Shown here: positions 1 through 7,216 of the stretch, piece by piece | Numbering within the stretch: position 1 is the stretch's first letter | Layout of the letters: each line of letters opens with the position of its first letter | Origin: an uncultured Actinomyces sp. | GTDB lineage: Bacteria; Actinomycetota; Actinomycetes; Actinomycetales; Actinomycetaceae | Assembly: GCA_937926415.1 (NCBI GenBank) | Contig: CALBAF010000345.1 | Location: 1 to 9,039 of the forward strand | Reading direction: 5' to 3' | Length of the DNA: 9,039 nucleotides | The notes under the pieces: model-generated | What the model was told of the DNA's origin: nothing | The model's database searches: none | What the model saw: the letters and a program-made list of their open reading frames with translations, nothing else | Position numbers and translations under genes: made by a program

Positions 1-533
1 AGAACGGCATCGGCTACCTGTCCGAGGACCGCAAGCAGTACGGCCTGCTCCTCGACAAGGACCTGTCCTTCAACACGGGCATGGCCGCCATGGACCACTT
101 CACGAACGCATCGGTCGTTGCTACCAAGAAGCTGCGTGACGTCGCCAAGGATTACGTGGCGAAGCTGCGCACGCGTACCCCCAGCGTCGACGTCGAGGTC
201 CGCAGCCTTTCGGGCGGCAACCAGCAGAAGGTCGTCGTGGCCAAGTGGCTGGAGCGCGATACCGACATCCTGATCTTCGACGAGCCGACGCGCGGCATCG
301 ACGTGGGCGCGAAGGATGAAATCTACACGCTGCTCGAGGACCTGGCGAAGCAGGGCAAGGCCATCATCGTGATTTCCTCGGAGCTGCCCGAGGTTCTGCG
401 CCTGGCTAACCGCATCGCCGTCATGGCCCACGGCCGCATCATCGGCACCCTCGACAACGAGGAAGCCACCCAAGAAAACATCATGGAACTGGCCACCGTC
501 GGCCAGGAGGAAGCGAACGGAGTACACGCGTGA
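1..533 (+). CDS. Sugar ABC transporter ATP-binding protein, C-terminal part (5' truncated)
   Basis: This is the C-terminal end of a RbsA/MglA-type ATPase, which has two nucleotide-binding domains and powers monosaccharide import at the inner face of the membrane. The reading frame is open from base 3, giving 176 visible residues of a protein that is usually about 500, so most of it lies upstream. Visible in order are the GIGYLSEDRK stretch typical of the second domain, the ABC signature LSGGNQQK (partial residues 69-76) and the Walker B segment ILIFDEPTRGID (about 89-100). The switch-histidine position reads ISSELPE, with serine in place of histidine, which is normal for the second domain of this family. 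The stop codon overlaps the GTG start of the permease by 4 bases (GTGA), so the two are probably translationally coupled. The family call is firm. Fucose as the substrate is inferred only from the downstream genes. Confidence 0.95.
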   Translation, partial: NGIGYLSEDRKQYGLLLDKDLSFNTGMAAMDHFTNASVVATKKLRDVAKDYVAKLRTRTPSVDVEVRSLSGGNQQKVVVAKWLERDTDILIFDEPTRGIDVGAKDEIYTLLEDLAKQGKAIIVISSELPEVLRLANRIAVMAHGRIIGTLDNEEATQENIMELATVGQEEANGVHA

Positions 534-1543
534 GCACCGCCGTCGTCGATAACAAGGGCCTGGAGGCGCCGTCGCCTTTCAAGACCTTCATGAAGAACAA
601 CATGCAGCTGCTGCTGGTCACACTGGCGCTGCTGGTCGTTCTGGCATTCTTTAGCTTTGCAGTGCCCAACTTCGCGTTCATTAACCGTGAGGTCTACCTG
701 GGTATCGTCCTGCAGTCGGCCTACACGGGCGTCATGGCGCTCGGCGCAACATTCGTGATCGCCACTTCGGGTATTGACCTCTCCGTCGGTACGGGCCTGA
801 GCCTCGTGGCGGTTATGGCCGGTATCTTCCTCGCGGGCGACAAGATGAACCTGCCGCTCGGCCTCGGCCTCGTTCTGACGCTGCTGGTTGGCATGGCGAT
901 CGGCCTGGTCAACGGTCTGAACATTTCGATCCTGGGCCTGCCGCCCTTCATCGCAACACTCGCGATGATGATGGTTGCCCGAGGCCTCGCGCTGATCATC
1001 TCCGACAAGGCCTCGATCTCGATCGCCAACCCCGGCTACAAGTACATTGCCTCCGGCATGCCCATCCCGTACGTTGCCAACGCTGTCATCATCTTCGTGG
1101 TCCTCACGATCCTGGCGACCTTCCTCATGAACAAGACTCTGCTGGGCCGCTACGCGCTGGCGATCGGCTCCAACGAGGAGGCCACGCGTCTCTCGGGCGT
1201 CAACGTTCGCATGTGGAAGATCATCATCTACGTCGTCGCCGGCGCCTTCATGGCCATCGGTGCCGTCCTCTACTCCTCGCGTGGCGGCCTCGTCCAGCCC
1301 GCTGAGGGCGTGGGCATGGAGCTCAACGTCATCGCCGCAGCCGTCATCGGTGGCACCTCCCTCTCGGGTGGCCGCGCCTCGATCCCCGGCGCCCTGGTCG
1401 GCGCGATCATCATGGAGACCCTCAAGAAGGGCCTCACGATGATGGGTATCGCCGCCGAATGGCAGTTCGTCGTCACCGGTATCGTCCTGCTCCTCGCGGT
1501 CGTTATCGACAACCTGCGTCGCATCCGCGAAAACGCAGCCTGA
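530..1543 (+). CDS. Sugar ABC transporter permease, RbsC/BPD_transp_2 family
   Basis: This 337-residue integral membrane protein is the expected length for an RbsC/MglC-type permease, which forms the channel of a monosaccharide importer. A first hydrophobic helix runs over about residues 25-46, followed by many further apolar segments. The family hallmarks are visible: GIDLSVG in the loop after the second membrane region, and the late GGTSLSGGRASIPGALVGA segment thought to face the ATPase. I chose the GTG at 530 because it overlaps the preceding stop codon and has a GGAG 7 bases upstream. The ATG at 590 would cut off the cytoplasmic lead-in. It is the second gene of an ATPase-permease-binding protein set. 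The substrate is inferred from the neighbouring fucose enzymes; the family also includes ribose, xylose, galactose and rhamnose importers. Confidence 0.94.
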   Translation: MSTAVVDNKGLEAPSPFKTFMKNNMQLLLVTLALLVVLAFFSFAVPNFAFINREVYLGIVLQSAYTGVMALGATFVIATSGIDLSVGTGLSLVAVMAGIFLAGDKMNLPLGLGLVLTLLVGMAIGLVNGLNISILGLPPFIATLAMMMVARGLALIISDKASISIANPGYKYIASGMPIPYVANAVIIFVVLTILATFLMNKTLLGRYALAIGSNEEATRLSGVNVRMWKIIIYVVAGAFMAIGAVLYSSRGGLVQPAEGVGMELNVIAAAVIGGTSLSGGRASIPGALVGAIIMETLKKGLTMMGIAAEWQFVVTGIVLLLAVVIDNLRRIRENAA

Positions 1544-1569
1544 TCCTTCATCCATCCCAATTACACCCC

Positions 1570-1589
1570 GTGAACCAACGTTGGTTCAC
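1570..1589. promoter_or_regulatory. Perfect 20-bp palindrome, candidate LacI-family operator
   Basis: GTGAACCAACGTTGGTTCAC is identical to its own reverse complement. It has even symmetry and a central CG, the layout known for LacI/GalR-family operators, where a hinge leucine opens the central CG step. It lies between the permease stop and the binding-protein start, 45 bases before that start. A LacI-family regulator is encoded in the same operon, so it is the natural partner. I see no convincing -10/-35 pair next to it, so it could work as an internal roadblock or control a promoter I cannot recognise. No second good copy was found in the window; a copy at the unseen start of the operon would be expected. 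Confidence 0.75.
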
Positions 1590-1598
1590 CCCCAGAAA

Positions 1599-1615
1599 GG
1601 CGGGAAACTCCCGCC
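1599..1615 (+). other. Small GC-rich hairpin before the binding-protein ribosome site
   Basis: GGCGGGA and TCCCGCC form a perfect 7-bp stem around a 3-base loop. It lies 6 bases upstream of the GAAAGGA ribosome binding site of the lipoprotein gene and 9 bases after the palindromic operator. It has no T-run, so it is not a terminator. It may stabilise the 5' end of a processed mRNA for the abundant binding protein, or it may have no role. Confidence 0.4.
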
Positions 1616-1634
1616 CCCCACGAAAGGAAAACCA

Positions 1635-2699
1635 ATGCGCCCCATCGGACGTATCTTCGCCGCCGCCGCCGTCGGCTCCATGGCCCTGGGCCTGGCTGCC
1701 TGCACGACCTCGACGGACTCCTCCTCCTCGTCCTCCTCCGACGCCAAGCCCAGCGCGTCCTCCGGCTCCGCCAAGGTTGACACCTCCGGCGACGCCCAGG
1801 ACTGGGAGAAGGCCGCGGTCAAGGGTGACGGCACCAAGACCATCTACCTGGTCTCCAAGGGCTTCCAGCACCGCTTCTGGCAGGCCGTGAAGGAAGGCGC
1901 CGAGCAGGCTGGTGAGGAGCTGGGCTACCAGGTCAAGTTCGTCGGCCCGCAGGACGAGACCAAGGTGACCGAGCAGACCGACCAGCTGAAGTCCGCTCTG
2001 GACTCCGGCCCGGCCGCCATCGGCTTCGCCGCCCTCGACTCGAAGGCTGCAGCCGACCTGCTGGAAGACATCAACAAGCAGGGCATCCCGGTCGTCGCCT
2101 TCGACTCCGGTGTTGAGTCCGACATCCCCGTCACCACCGTCCAGACGGACAACAAGAAGGCCGCCGAGGAAGCCGCCAAGCACATGATCGAGCTGCTCAA
2201 GGGCAAGAAGGGCTCGGTCGGCATGGTCTGCCACGACTCGACCTCCACCACGGGCAAGCAGCGCTGCGAGGGCTTCAAGGAGTACTTCAAGGCCAACGCT
2301 CCCGCGGACCTGAAGCTTCTTGACGAGCAGATTGCCGGTGAGGTCACCAAGGCCGCCGACACCTCGCTGTCCATCATCCAGGCCAACTCCGACATCGTCG
2401 GCATGTACGGCTCCAACGAGGCCGCCGCCTCCGGCATCGTCCAGGGTGTTGCTGAGTCCGGCAAGGACGTCACCGTCGTCGGCTTCGACTCGGGCAAGAC
2501 CCAGATCGACGCCATCAAGGCCGGCTCCGAGGCAGGCGCCGTGACCCAGTCGCCCGTCAAGATCGGCTACTACACGGTCAAGGCTGCGGTTGCCGCCATC
2601 AACAAGGGCGAGCTGCCCAAGGTCATCGACTCGGGCTTCGCCTGGTACGACAAGACCAACATCGACAACGCCGAGATCAAGGCGAACCTGTACGAGTGA
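1635..2699 (+). CDS. Sugar ABC transporter substrate-binding lipoprotein
   Basis: This 354-residue lipoprotein captures the sugar outside the cell and delivers it to the permease. Residues 1-23 are a classic lipoprotein signal: charged MRPIGR, a hydrophobic Ala/Gly/Leu core and lipobox LAAC, with Cys23 as the lipidated residue. A flexible linker follows, with seven serines in a row (29-35). A RbsB-like periplasmic-binding fold (Peripla_BP_4 type) runs from about residue 68 (TKTIYLVSKG) to the end. Typical pieces are the KFVGPQDE region, IGFAALDS, IPVVAFDSGV and VVGFDSGK. Two cysteines in the segment MVCHDSTSTTGKQRCEGF are 13 residues apart and could form a disulfide. The ATG at 1635 was chosen over the in-frame TTG at 1581 because GAAAGGA (1622-1628) sits 6 bases before it and only this start gives a signal peptide; the TTG also falls inside the operator. 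The sugar specificity is inferred from context. Confidence 0.93.
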   Translation: MRPIGRIFAAAAVGSMALGLAACTTSTDSSSSSSSDAKPSASSGSAKVDTSGDAQDWEKAAVKGDGTKTIYLVSKGFQHRFWQAVKEGAEQAGEELGYQVKFVGPQDETKVTEQTDQLKSALDSGPAAIGFAALDSKAAADLLEDINKQGIPVVAFDSGVESDIPVTTVQTDNKKAAEEAAKHMIELLKGKKGSVGMVCHDSTSTTGKQRCEGFKEYFKANAPADLKLLDEQIAGEVTKAADTSLSIIQANSDIVGMYGSNEAAASGIVQGVAESGKDVTVVGFDSGKTQIDAIKAGSEAGAVTQSPVKIGYYTVKAAVAAINKGELPKVIDSGFAWYDKTNIDNAEIKANLYE

Positions 2700-2762
2700 G
2701 CTAATAGCTCCATCGGGCACGAGGCCGGGGCTGGGGAAGTGACAAACTGAACCGGTGGCCCG

Positions 2763-2817
2763 CCGTGGGTCCCACTCCGCACCAGTGGGGTGGGACCCAC
2801 GGACCCGGCACTTTTTT
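2763..2817 (+). terminator. Strong hairpin plus T-run between binding protein and fucI
   Basis: Bases 2763-2775 (CCGTGGGTCCCAC) and 2790-2802 (GTGGGACCCACGG) pair perfectly over 13 bp. Three more inner pairs, one of them a G-T wobble, leave an 8-base loop. A run of six T follows at 2812-2817, but 9 bases (ACCCGGCAC) separate it from the stem. A classical intrinsic terminator has the T-run directly after the stem, so this may act as a partial terminator that lowers fucI transcription relative to the binding protein, and as a 3' stabiliser of the transport mRNA. Each arm is also nearly symmetric in itself (GTGGG-N-CCCAC). Confidence 0.65.
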
Positions 2818-2832
2818 ATTCACTGGATCCGA

Positions 2833-2854
2833 GGGGGCGAGCGCCCCCGCGCTC
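2833..2854 (+). other. Two overlapping, mutually exclusive hairpins in the fucI leader
   Basis: GGGGGC (2833-2838) can pair with GCCCCC (2843-2848) around GAGC. Alternatively GAGCGC (2839-2844) can pair with GCGCTC (2849-2854) around CCCC. The two share bases 2843-2844 and loop regions, so they cannot form together. They lie 35 bases before the fucI start and directly after the T-run of the preceding hairpin. In GC-rich DNA such pairs arise by chance, so a regulatory role is only a possibility. Confidence 0.35.
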
Positions 2855-2888
2855 CGACATCGACGTCACCATGAGGGATGAAGGAATA

Positions 2889-4652
2889 ATGACAAACCAC
2901 CCCCGCATCGGAATCCGCCCCACTATTGACGGCCGCCGCAAGGGCGTTCGTGAGTCGCTCGAAGAGCAGACCATGAACATGGCGAAGTCCGTCGCCGAGC
3001 TTTTCACCTCCAACCTGCGCTACCCGGACGGCAGCCCCGTCGAGGTCGTCATCGCCGACACCACGATCGGCCGCGTCCACGAGGCCCAGGCCTGCGCCGC
3101 GAAGTTCCGCGCGAACAACGTTGGCCTGACCCTGACGGTCACCCCCTGCTGGTGCTACGGCACCGAGACCACCGACATGGACCCCGCGATGCCGCACGCC
3201 ATCTGGGGCTTCAACGGCACGGAGCGCCCCGGCGCCGTGTACCTCGCTGCCGCCCTGGCCGGCCACGCCCAGATCGGCATCCCCGCCTTCGGCATCTACG
3301 GTGAGCACGTGCAGGACGCTGACGACACCTCAATCCCCGAGGACGTGCGCACCCGCCTCCTCGACTACGCGACCGCCGGCCTGGCCGTCGCGCAGATGAA
3401 GGGTGAGGCCTACCTGTCCATGGGCTCCGTCTCCATGGGCATCGCCGGCTCCGTTGTCGACCCCGACTTCTTCGGCTCCTACCTCGGCATGCGCAACGAG
3501 TACATCGACATGACCGAGTTCACCCGCCGTATCGAAGAGGGCATCTACGATCACGAAGAGTACGAGCAGGCCTACCAGTGGATCCGCGAGAACTTCAAGC
3601 AGGGCAAGGACTGGAACCCGGAGGAGTGGCAGTACCCCGAGAAGCACGAGGACTGGTGGAAGTTCGTCACCAAGATGACGATCATTGCCCGCGACCTCAT
3701 GCACGGCAACCCGCGCCTGGCCGAGCTGGGCTTTGAGGAAGAGGCCGGCGGCCACGGCGCCATCGCGGCCGGCTTCCAGGGCCAGCGTCAGTGGACCGAC
3801 CACTTCCCCAACGGCGACGTTCTGGAGACCATCCTCAACACGAACTTCGACTGGACCGGCATCCGCCAGCCCTCCGTCGTGGCCACCGAGAACGACTCGC
3901 TCAACGGTGCCTCGATGCTGTTCGGCTACCTGCTGACCAACACGCCGCAGATCTTCTCCGACGTTCGTACCTACTGGAGCCCCGAGTCCATCGAAAAGGC
4001 AACCGGCTGGAAGCCCGAGGGCCGTGCGGCCGCGGGTCTGCTCGACCTGCGTAACTCCGGTTCGACCACGCTGGACGGCGCCGGCAAGGCCGTGCGCGAC
4101 GGTGAGAACGTCATCAAGCCCTGGTACGAGTTCACCGAGGAGGACCGCGAGGCCACGCTCGAGGCCACGACCTTCCACCCGGCCTCGACCGGCTACTTCC
4201 GTGGCGGCGGCTTCTCGACCCACTTCCGCACCTCCGGCGAGATGCCCGTGACGATGTGCCGCATCAACCTGGTGCGCGGCCTCGGACCGGTCATGCAGAT
4301 CGCCGAAGGCTACACGGTCGAGCTGCCCGACGAGGTCGCCTTCACCATCGAAGAGCGCACCAACATCGAATGGCCCACCACCTGGTTCGTTCCGAACCTG
4401 ACGGGTGAGGGCGCCTTCAAGAGCGTCTACGACGTCATGAACGCGTGGGGCGCCAACCACGGTGCGATCTCCTACGGCCACATCGGCGGCCAGCTGATCA
4501 CGCTGGCGTCGATGCTGCGCATCCCGGTCAACATGCACAACGTCCCCGCGGAGCGCGTGTTCCGTCCCAAGGCGTGGTCGCTGTTCGGCACCGAGTCCCT
4601 CGAGGCCGCGGACTTCCGCGCCTGCGAGACCTTCGGTCCGATGTACCGCTGA
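2889..4652 (+). CDS. fucI: L-fucose isomerase
   Basis: This 587-residue cytoplasmic enzyme (E. coli FucI has 591) converts L-fucose to L-fuculose using a divalent metal, normally manganese. Enzymes of this family also isomerise D-arabinose to D-ribulose. Family segments are present throughout: [19 protein letters not shown] at the N terminus, [48 protein letters not shown] and NHGAISYGH near the C terminus. By alignment from memory with the E. coli enzyme, the metal ligands are Glu334, Asp358 and His524 (E337, D361 and H528 in E. coli), and all are intact. The ATG at 2889 is preceded by GAAGGA (2880-2885), and family similarity begins immediately after it. The frame is open further upstream to a GTG at 2790, but that would place the start inside the terminator-like stem. 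The gene is followed by a 171-base structured spacer before the kinase. Confidence 0.97.
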   Translation: MTNHPRIGIRPTIDGRRKGVRESLEEQTMNMAKSVAELFTSNLRYPDGSPVEVVIADTTIGRVHEAQACAAKFRANNVGLTLTVTPCWCYGTETTDMDPAMPHAIWGFNGTERPGAVYLAAALAGHAQIGIPAFGIYGEHVQDADDTSIPEDVRTRLLDYATAGLAVAQMKGEAYLSMGSVSMGIAGSVVDPDFFGSYLGMRNEYIDMTEFTRRIEEGIYDHEEYEQAYQWIRENFKQGKDWNPEEWQYPEKHEDWWKFVTKMTIIARDLMHGNPRLAELGFEEEAGGHGAIAAGFQGQRQWTDHFPNGDVLETILNTNFDWTGIRQPSVVATENDSLNGASMLFGYLLTNTPQIFSDVRTYWSPESIEKATGWKPEGRAAAGLLDLRNSGSTTLDGAGKAVRDGENVIKPWYEFTEEDREATLEATTFHPASTGYFRGGGFSTHFRTSGEMPVTMCRINLVRGLGPVMQIAEGYTVELPDEVAFTIEERTNIEWPTTWFVPNLTGEGAFKSVYDVMNAWGANHGAISYGHIGGQLITLASMLRIPVNMHNVPAERVFRPKAWSLFGTESLEAADFRACETFGPMYR

Positions 4653-4660
4653 TGCAACCA

Positions 4661-4701
4661 CCGGTCGGGCTCGGGTGTCCTCTCTCCCCGAGCCCGACCG
4701 G
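4661..4701 (+). terminator. 15-bp hairpin between fucI and the kinase gene, no T-run
   Basis: Bases 4661-4675 (CCGGTCGGGCTCGGG) pair perfectly with 4687-4701 around an 11-base pyrimidine-rich loop, starting 8 bases after the fucI stop. There is no T-run afterwards. Instead a 12-bp palindrome CCCCACGTGGGG follows at 4708-4719. It may be a rho-independent-like pause site, an mRNA 3' stabiliser for fucI, or a partial terminator that lowers kinase expression. Full termination is unlikely because the kinase, regulator and mutarotase downstream have no recognisable promoter of their own. Confidence 0.5.
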
Positions 4702-4823
4702 GCTCGCCCCCACGTGGGGCACCACCACCGGGATCCGGCCCCGGCCTCGCCGATGAGGAAAGCCGCAGGAGAACCCAACGACGGGACGCGCCGAGCGAGG
4801 GCGTTTTGAGCAGGAGACCTTCA

Positions 4824-6233
4824 ATGACCACCGTACTTGCTGTTGACCTTGGATCCGCATCCGGACGAGTCCTCGCCGGAACGCTGCACGACGGACGCCT
4901 CGACGTCACAGACATCCACCGTTTCAAGCACGAGGCCCGCCGCCGCGAAGATGGCACCCTCACGTGGGACGTGGCCACGATGGAGGCCGAGACGATCACC
5001 GGCCTGAAGAAGGCCCTCGAGCAGTTCCCCGATGCCCGCGCAGTCTCTATCGACACGTGGGGCGTGGACTGGGCTCCTCTTGACGAGAACGGTGAGCTCG
5101 TCGGCGACGTCATCGCTTACCGCGACGAGCGCACCTCGCGCACCCTTGACGCTTTCCGCGCTCGCATCGACGACCGCGAGTTCTTCGACCTGACCGGCAA
5201 CCAGCCGGCGACGATCAACACAGCGAACCAGCTCTTCGCCTACCTGCAGGAGAGCCCCGAAGACGCGTCTCGCGTCGCGGCGGCCCTGTTCCTGCCCGAC
5301 TACTTCGCGTACCGACTCACCGGAGTCGTCGGTTGGTCGCGCACGATCGCCTCGACCTCCGGCCTGCTCACCCCGGGCGGCGGCGACTTCAACGACGAGG
5401 TCTTCAACCGTCTCGGCATTCCGCGCGGCTGGTTCGGCGACCTGGCCGCCGACCGCACCGTCATCGGCCCCTGCAGCGTCCCCGGCCTCGAAACCCTCAC
5501 CGTCGTGCGCGGCGGCGCCCATGACTCCGCGTGCGCCGTCCACGGCCTGCCCATCGAGGAAGGCAAGCGCGCCTACTTCCTGTCCTGCGGCTCCTGGTCC
5601 GTCCTCGGCGCCATCGAGGATAAGCCCCTCATGAGCGACGCCGCCTTCGACCTGGGCATCACCAACGAAGGCCGTACCGACGGGGGAGTGCGCCCCCTCT
5701 TCAACATCACCGGCATGTGGATTCTCCAGGAGATCCAGCGCCAGTGGGAGCGCGAGGGCACCCCCACCGACACCGACGAGCTGGTCGCCCAGGCCCGCGA
5801 GCTGCCGGCCGCCTCCGGCGTTTTCGATCCGGACGAGGAGGCCTTCGCTACACCCGGCGACATGCAGCGCAAGATCGACGAGGCCCTGGACGCCCAGGGC
5901 GCGGCCCGCCCCGACTCCATGGCCGGGTACGTGCGCGTCATCATCGAGTCCTTCGCCCGCCGCTACGCACGAGCGATCGGCGAGCTGACCGAGGCCACGG
6001 GGAAGGCCCCCGACCAGCTCAACCTCGTGGGTGGCGGCGCACGCAACCGACTCCTGTGCGACCTGACCGCCCAGATCTCCGGCGTGACCGTTGTTCGCGG
6101 CCCCATCGAGGCCTCGACCTTCGGCTCCCTCCTCGCCCAGCTCGAAACCATCGGTGCTCTCGCCGAGGCAGACCGTGCCTCCGTCATCGCAGCCAGCGCA
6201 GCGACCCATGTCCACGTCCCGACCCGCAGCTAA
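4824..6233 (+). CDS. FGGY-family sugar kinase, rhamnulokinase-like (probable L-fuculokinase)
   Basis: This 469-residue cytoplasmic enzyme phosphorylates a ketose with ATP. In this operon the expected reaction is L-fuculose to L-fuculose 1-phosphate. The N-terminal FGGY domain opens with VLAVDLGSASGR (Asp8 in the phosphate-binding loop) and continues with LTWDV, SIDTWGVDWAPLD and AYRDERT, all of which resemble rhamnulokinase (RhaB) more than E. coli FucK. GGAHDSACAV carries the likely catalytic base Asp234, in the position of RhaB D237. The C-terminal domain has the ATP-site motif GGGARN (403-408). The ATG at 4824 was chosen over the TTG at 4806 because AGGAGA (4812-4817) lies 6 bases upstream. 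The last 26 bases overlap the regulator gene. It could equally be annotated as rhamnulokinase; the neighbouring fucI and fucU favour fuculose as substrate. Confidence 0.9.
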   Translation: MTTVLAVDLGSASGRVLAGTLHDGRLDVTDIHRFKHEARRREDGTLTWDVATMEAETITGLKKALEQFPDARAVSIDTWGVDWAPLDENGELVGDVIAYRDERTSRTLDAFRARIDDREFFDLTGNQPATINTANQLFAYLQESPEDASRVAAALFLPDYFAYRLTGVVGWSRTIASTSGLLTPGGGDFNDEVFNRLGIPRGWFGDLAADRTVIGPCSVPGLETLTVVRGGAHDSACAVHGLPIEEGKRAYFLSCGSWSVLGAIEDKPLMSDAAFDLGITNEGRTDGGVRPLFNITGMWILQEIQRQWEREGTPTDTDELVAQARELPAASGVFDPDEEAFATPGDMQRKIDEALDAQGAARPDSMAGYVRVIIESFARRYARAIGELTEATGKAPDQLNLVGGGARNRLLCDLTAQISGVTVVRGPIEASTFGSLLAQLETIGALAEADRASVIAASAATHVHVPTRS

Positions 6234-7203
6234 GAAGGTCTCGCTGGCCGACATCGCGCGGAGGGCTGGAGTCTCGACGAACACGGTCTCGCGCGTCGTG
6301 CGCGGGGATCCCGAGGTGTCGGAAAAGACTAGGACCCGTATCGCCAAGCTCGTCGAAGAGCTGGGCTACGTGCCCAACTACGCGGCGCGCGCGCTCGCGG
6401 CCAAGCGCACGAACGTCCTGCACGTCGTCTTGGCGGCGCCCATGTTCCACGGACACGGGCGTGTGCTGCTGTCGATCCTCAACGCCTCGTCGCAGGCCGG
6501 GTACCACGTGTCCCTGTCCAACGCGTACGGGCCCGACGGCCAGCTGCGCAGCGACTTCGCGCCCTTCGACGTTGACGGCGTCATCATCCTGGGCGGCCAA
6601 GATCCCACGATCGACGTCGCGATCGAATCTGGTAAGCGATTCCCGACCGTCCTCGTTCTGACGAGTGAAAAGGGCCTCGACGGCATCTCGACCGTCGCCG
6701 TCGACAACGTGCGCGGCGCACGCCTGGCCACCGAGCACCTGCTCGCCCAGGGACTCACCGATGTCGTCCACATCTCGGGTCCGGCCGGCTGGTCGGACGC
6801 GCAGATGCGCAGGCGCGGCTACGAGCAAGCCTGCCAGGCCTACGACATCGAACCCGTCGTTCTCCAGCCTGACTCGTGGGACTCTCGCGATGGCTACGAC
6901 GTCATGCGTGCTGTGGGTCGTCTGCCCCAGGGCATCCAGACCGCGAACGACCAGCTGGCCCTGGGTGCCATGCGCTACATCTACGAGAGCGGGGGAGTGG
7001 TGCCTCGCGATGTGCGGGTCGTCGGCTTCGATGACATCGACGGCGCGGACTCCTACGCACCTCCGCTCACGACAATCCACCAGCCCTTCGATCGCCTGGG
7101 GCGCACGGCCGTGCGCCTCGTGCGCTCGCTCATGGGCGGCGGTCCCTCACAGGACATCGTCCTCGACCCCGAGCTGGTCATCCGGGCCAGTTCACACCTG
7201 TAA
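6208..7203 (+). CDS. LacI-family transcriptional regulator of the fucose operon
   Basis: This 331-residue regulator has the standard LacI layout. A DNA-binding helix-turn-helix runs from about residue 11 (VSLADIARRAGVSTNTVSRVVRG), with a hinge helix around residues 56-66 (PNYAARALAAK) in which Leu63 is the likely minor-groove leucine. A periplasmic-binding-like effector domain follows and ends with VRVVGFDDIDGADSYAPPLTTIHQP, a very typical C-terminal LacI segment. The ATG at 6208 lies 26 bases inside the end of the kinase gene. It has no clear ribosome site, so translation probably depends on coupling. An upstream in-frame start at 6091 would add 39 residues of Ser/Pro-rich out-of-frame kinase sequence and is unlikely. 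The best candidate operator in the window is the palindrome at 1570-1589. Being inside the operon it presumably regulates itself. The inducer is unknown; fucose, fuculose or a phosphate is plausible. Confidence 0.93.
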   Translation: MSTSRPAAKKVSLADIARRAGVSTNTVSRVVRGDPEVSEKTRTRIAKLVEELGYVPNYAARALAAKRTNVLHVVLAAPMFHGHGRVLLSILNASSQAGYHVSLSNAYGPDGQLRSDFAPFDVDGVIILGGQDPTIDVAIESGKRFPTVLVLTSEKGLDGISTVAVDNVRGARLATEHLLAQGLTDVVHISGPAGWSDAQMRRRGYEQACQAYDIEPVVLQPDSWDSRDGYDVMRAVGRLPQGIQTANDQLALGAMRYIYESGGVVPRDVRVVGFDDIDGADSYAPPLTTIHQPFDRLGRTAVRLVRSLMGGGPSQDIVLDPELVIRASSHL

Positions 7204-7216
7204 GAAAGGCACGTTC

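Noticed and set aside
323..1555. Long open frame on the - strand opposite the ATPase and permease
   Set aside because: It is rich in Asp, Glu, His, Gln and Arg with no recognisable domain, and lies opposite two clear ABC-transporter genes. It is a shadow frame of high-GC coding DNA.
1548..2720. 390-codon open frame on the - strand opposite the binding protein
   Set aside because: The low-complexity Gly/Leu/Val/Asp composition mirrors the codon bias of the + strand gene, and there is no ribosome site or family motif.
2749..2761. TGAACCGGTGGCC as a second, weaker operator upstream of fucI
   Set aside because: Only the central ACCGGT is symmetric, and the arms do not match the 1570-1589 palindrome.
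3330..4778. 482-codon open frame on the - strand opposite fucI
   Set aside because: It lies opposite a strongly supported fucI with intact catalytic residues, and its Gly/Val/Glu/Arg-rich translation matches no family I know.
4753..4809. 18-codon + strand open frame (MRKAAGEPNDGTRRARAF) ending 14 bases before the kinase start
   Set aside because: It might be a leader peptide, but no ribosome site precedes its ATG, and such short frames are common in GC-rich spacers. Conservation in relatives would be needed.
4821..6347. 508-codon open frame on the - strand opposite the kinase
   Set aside because: It is a shadow of the FGGY kinase gene, with no motif or plausible start signal.
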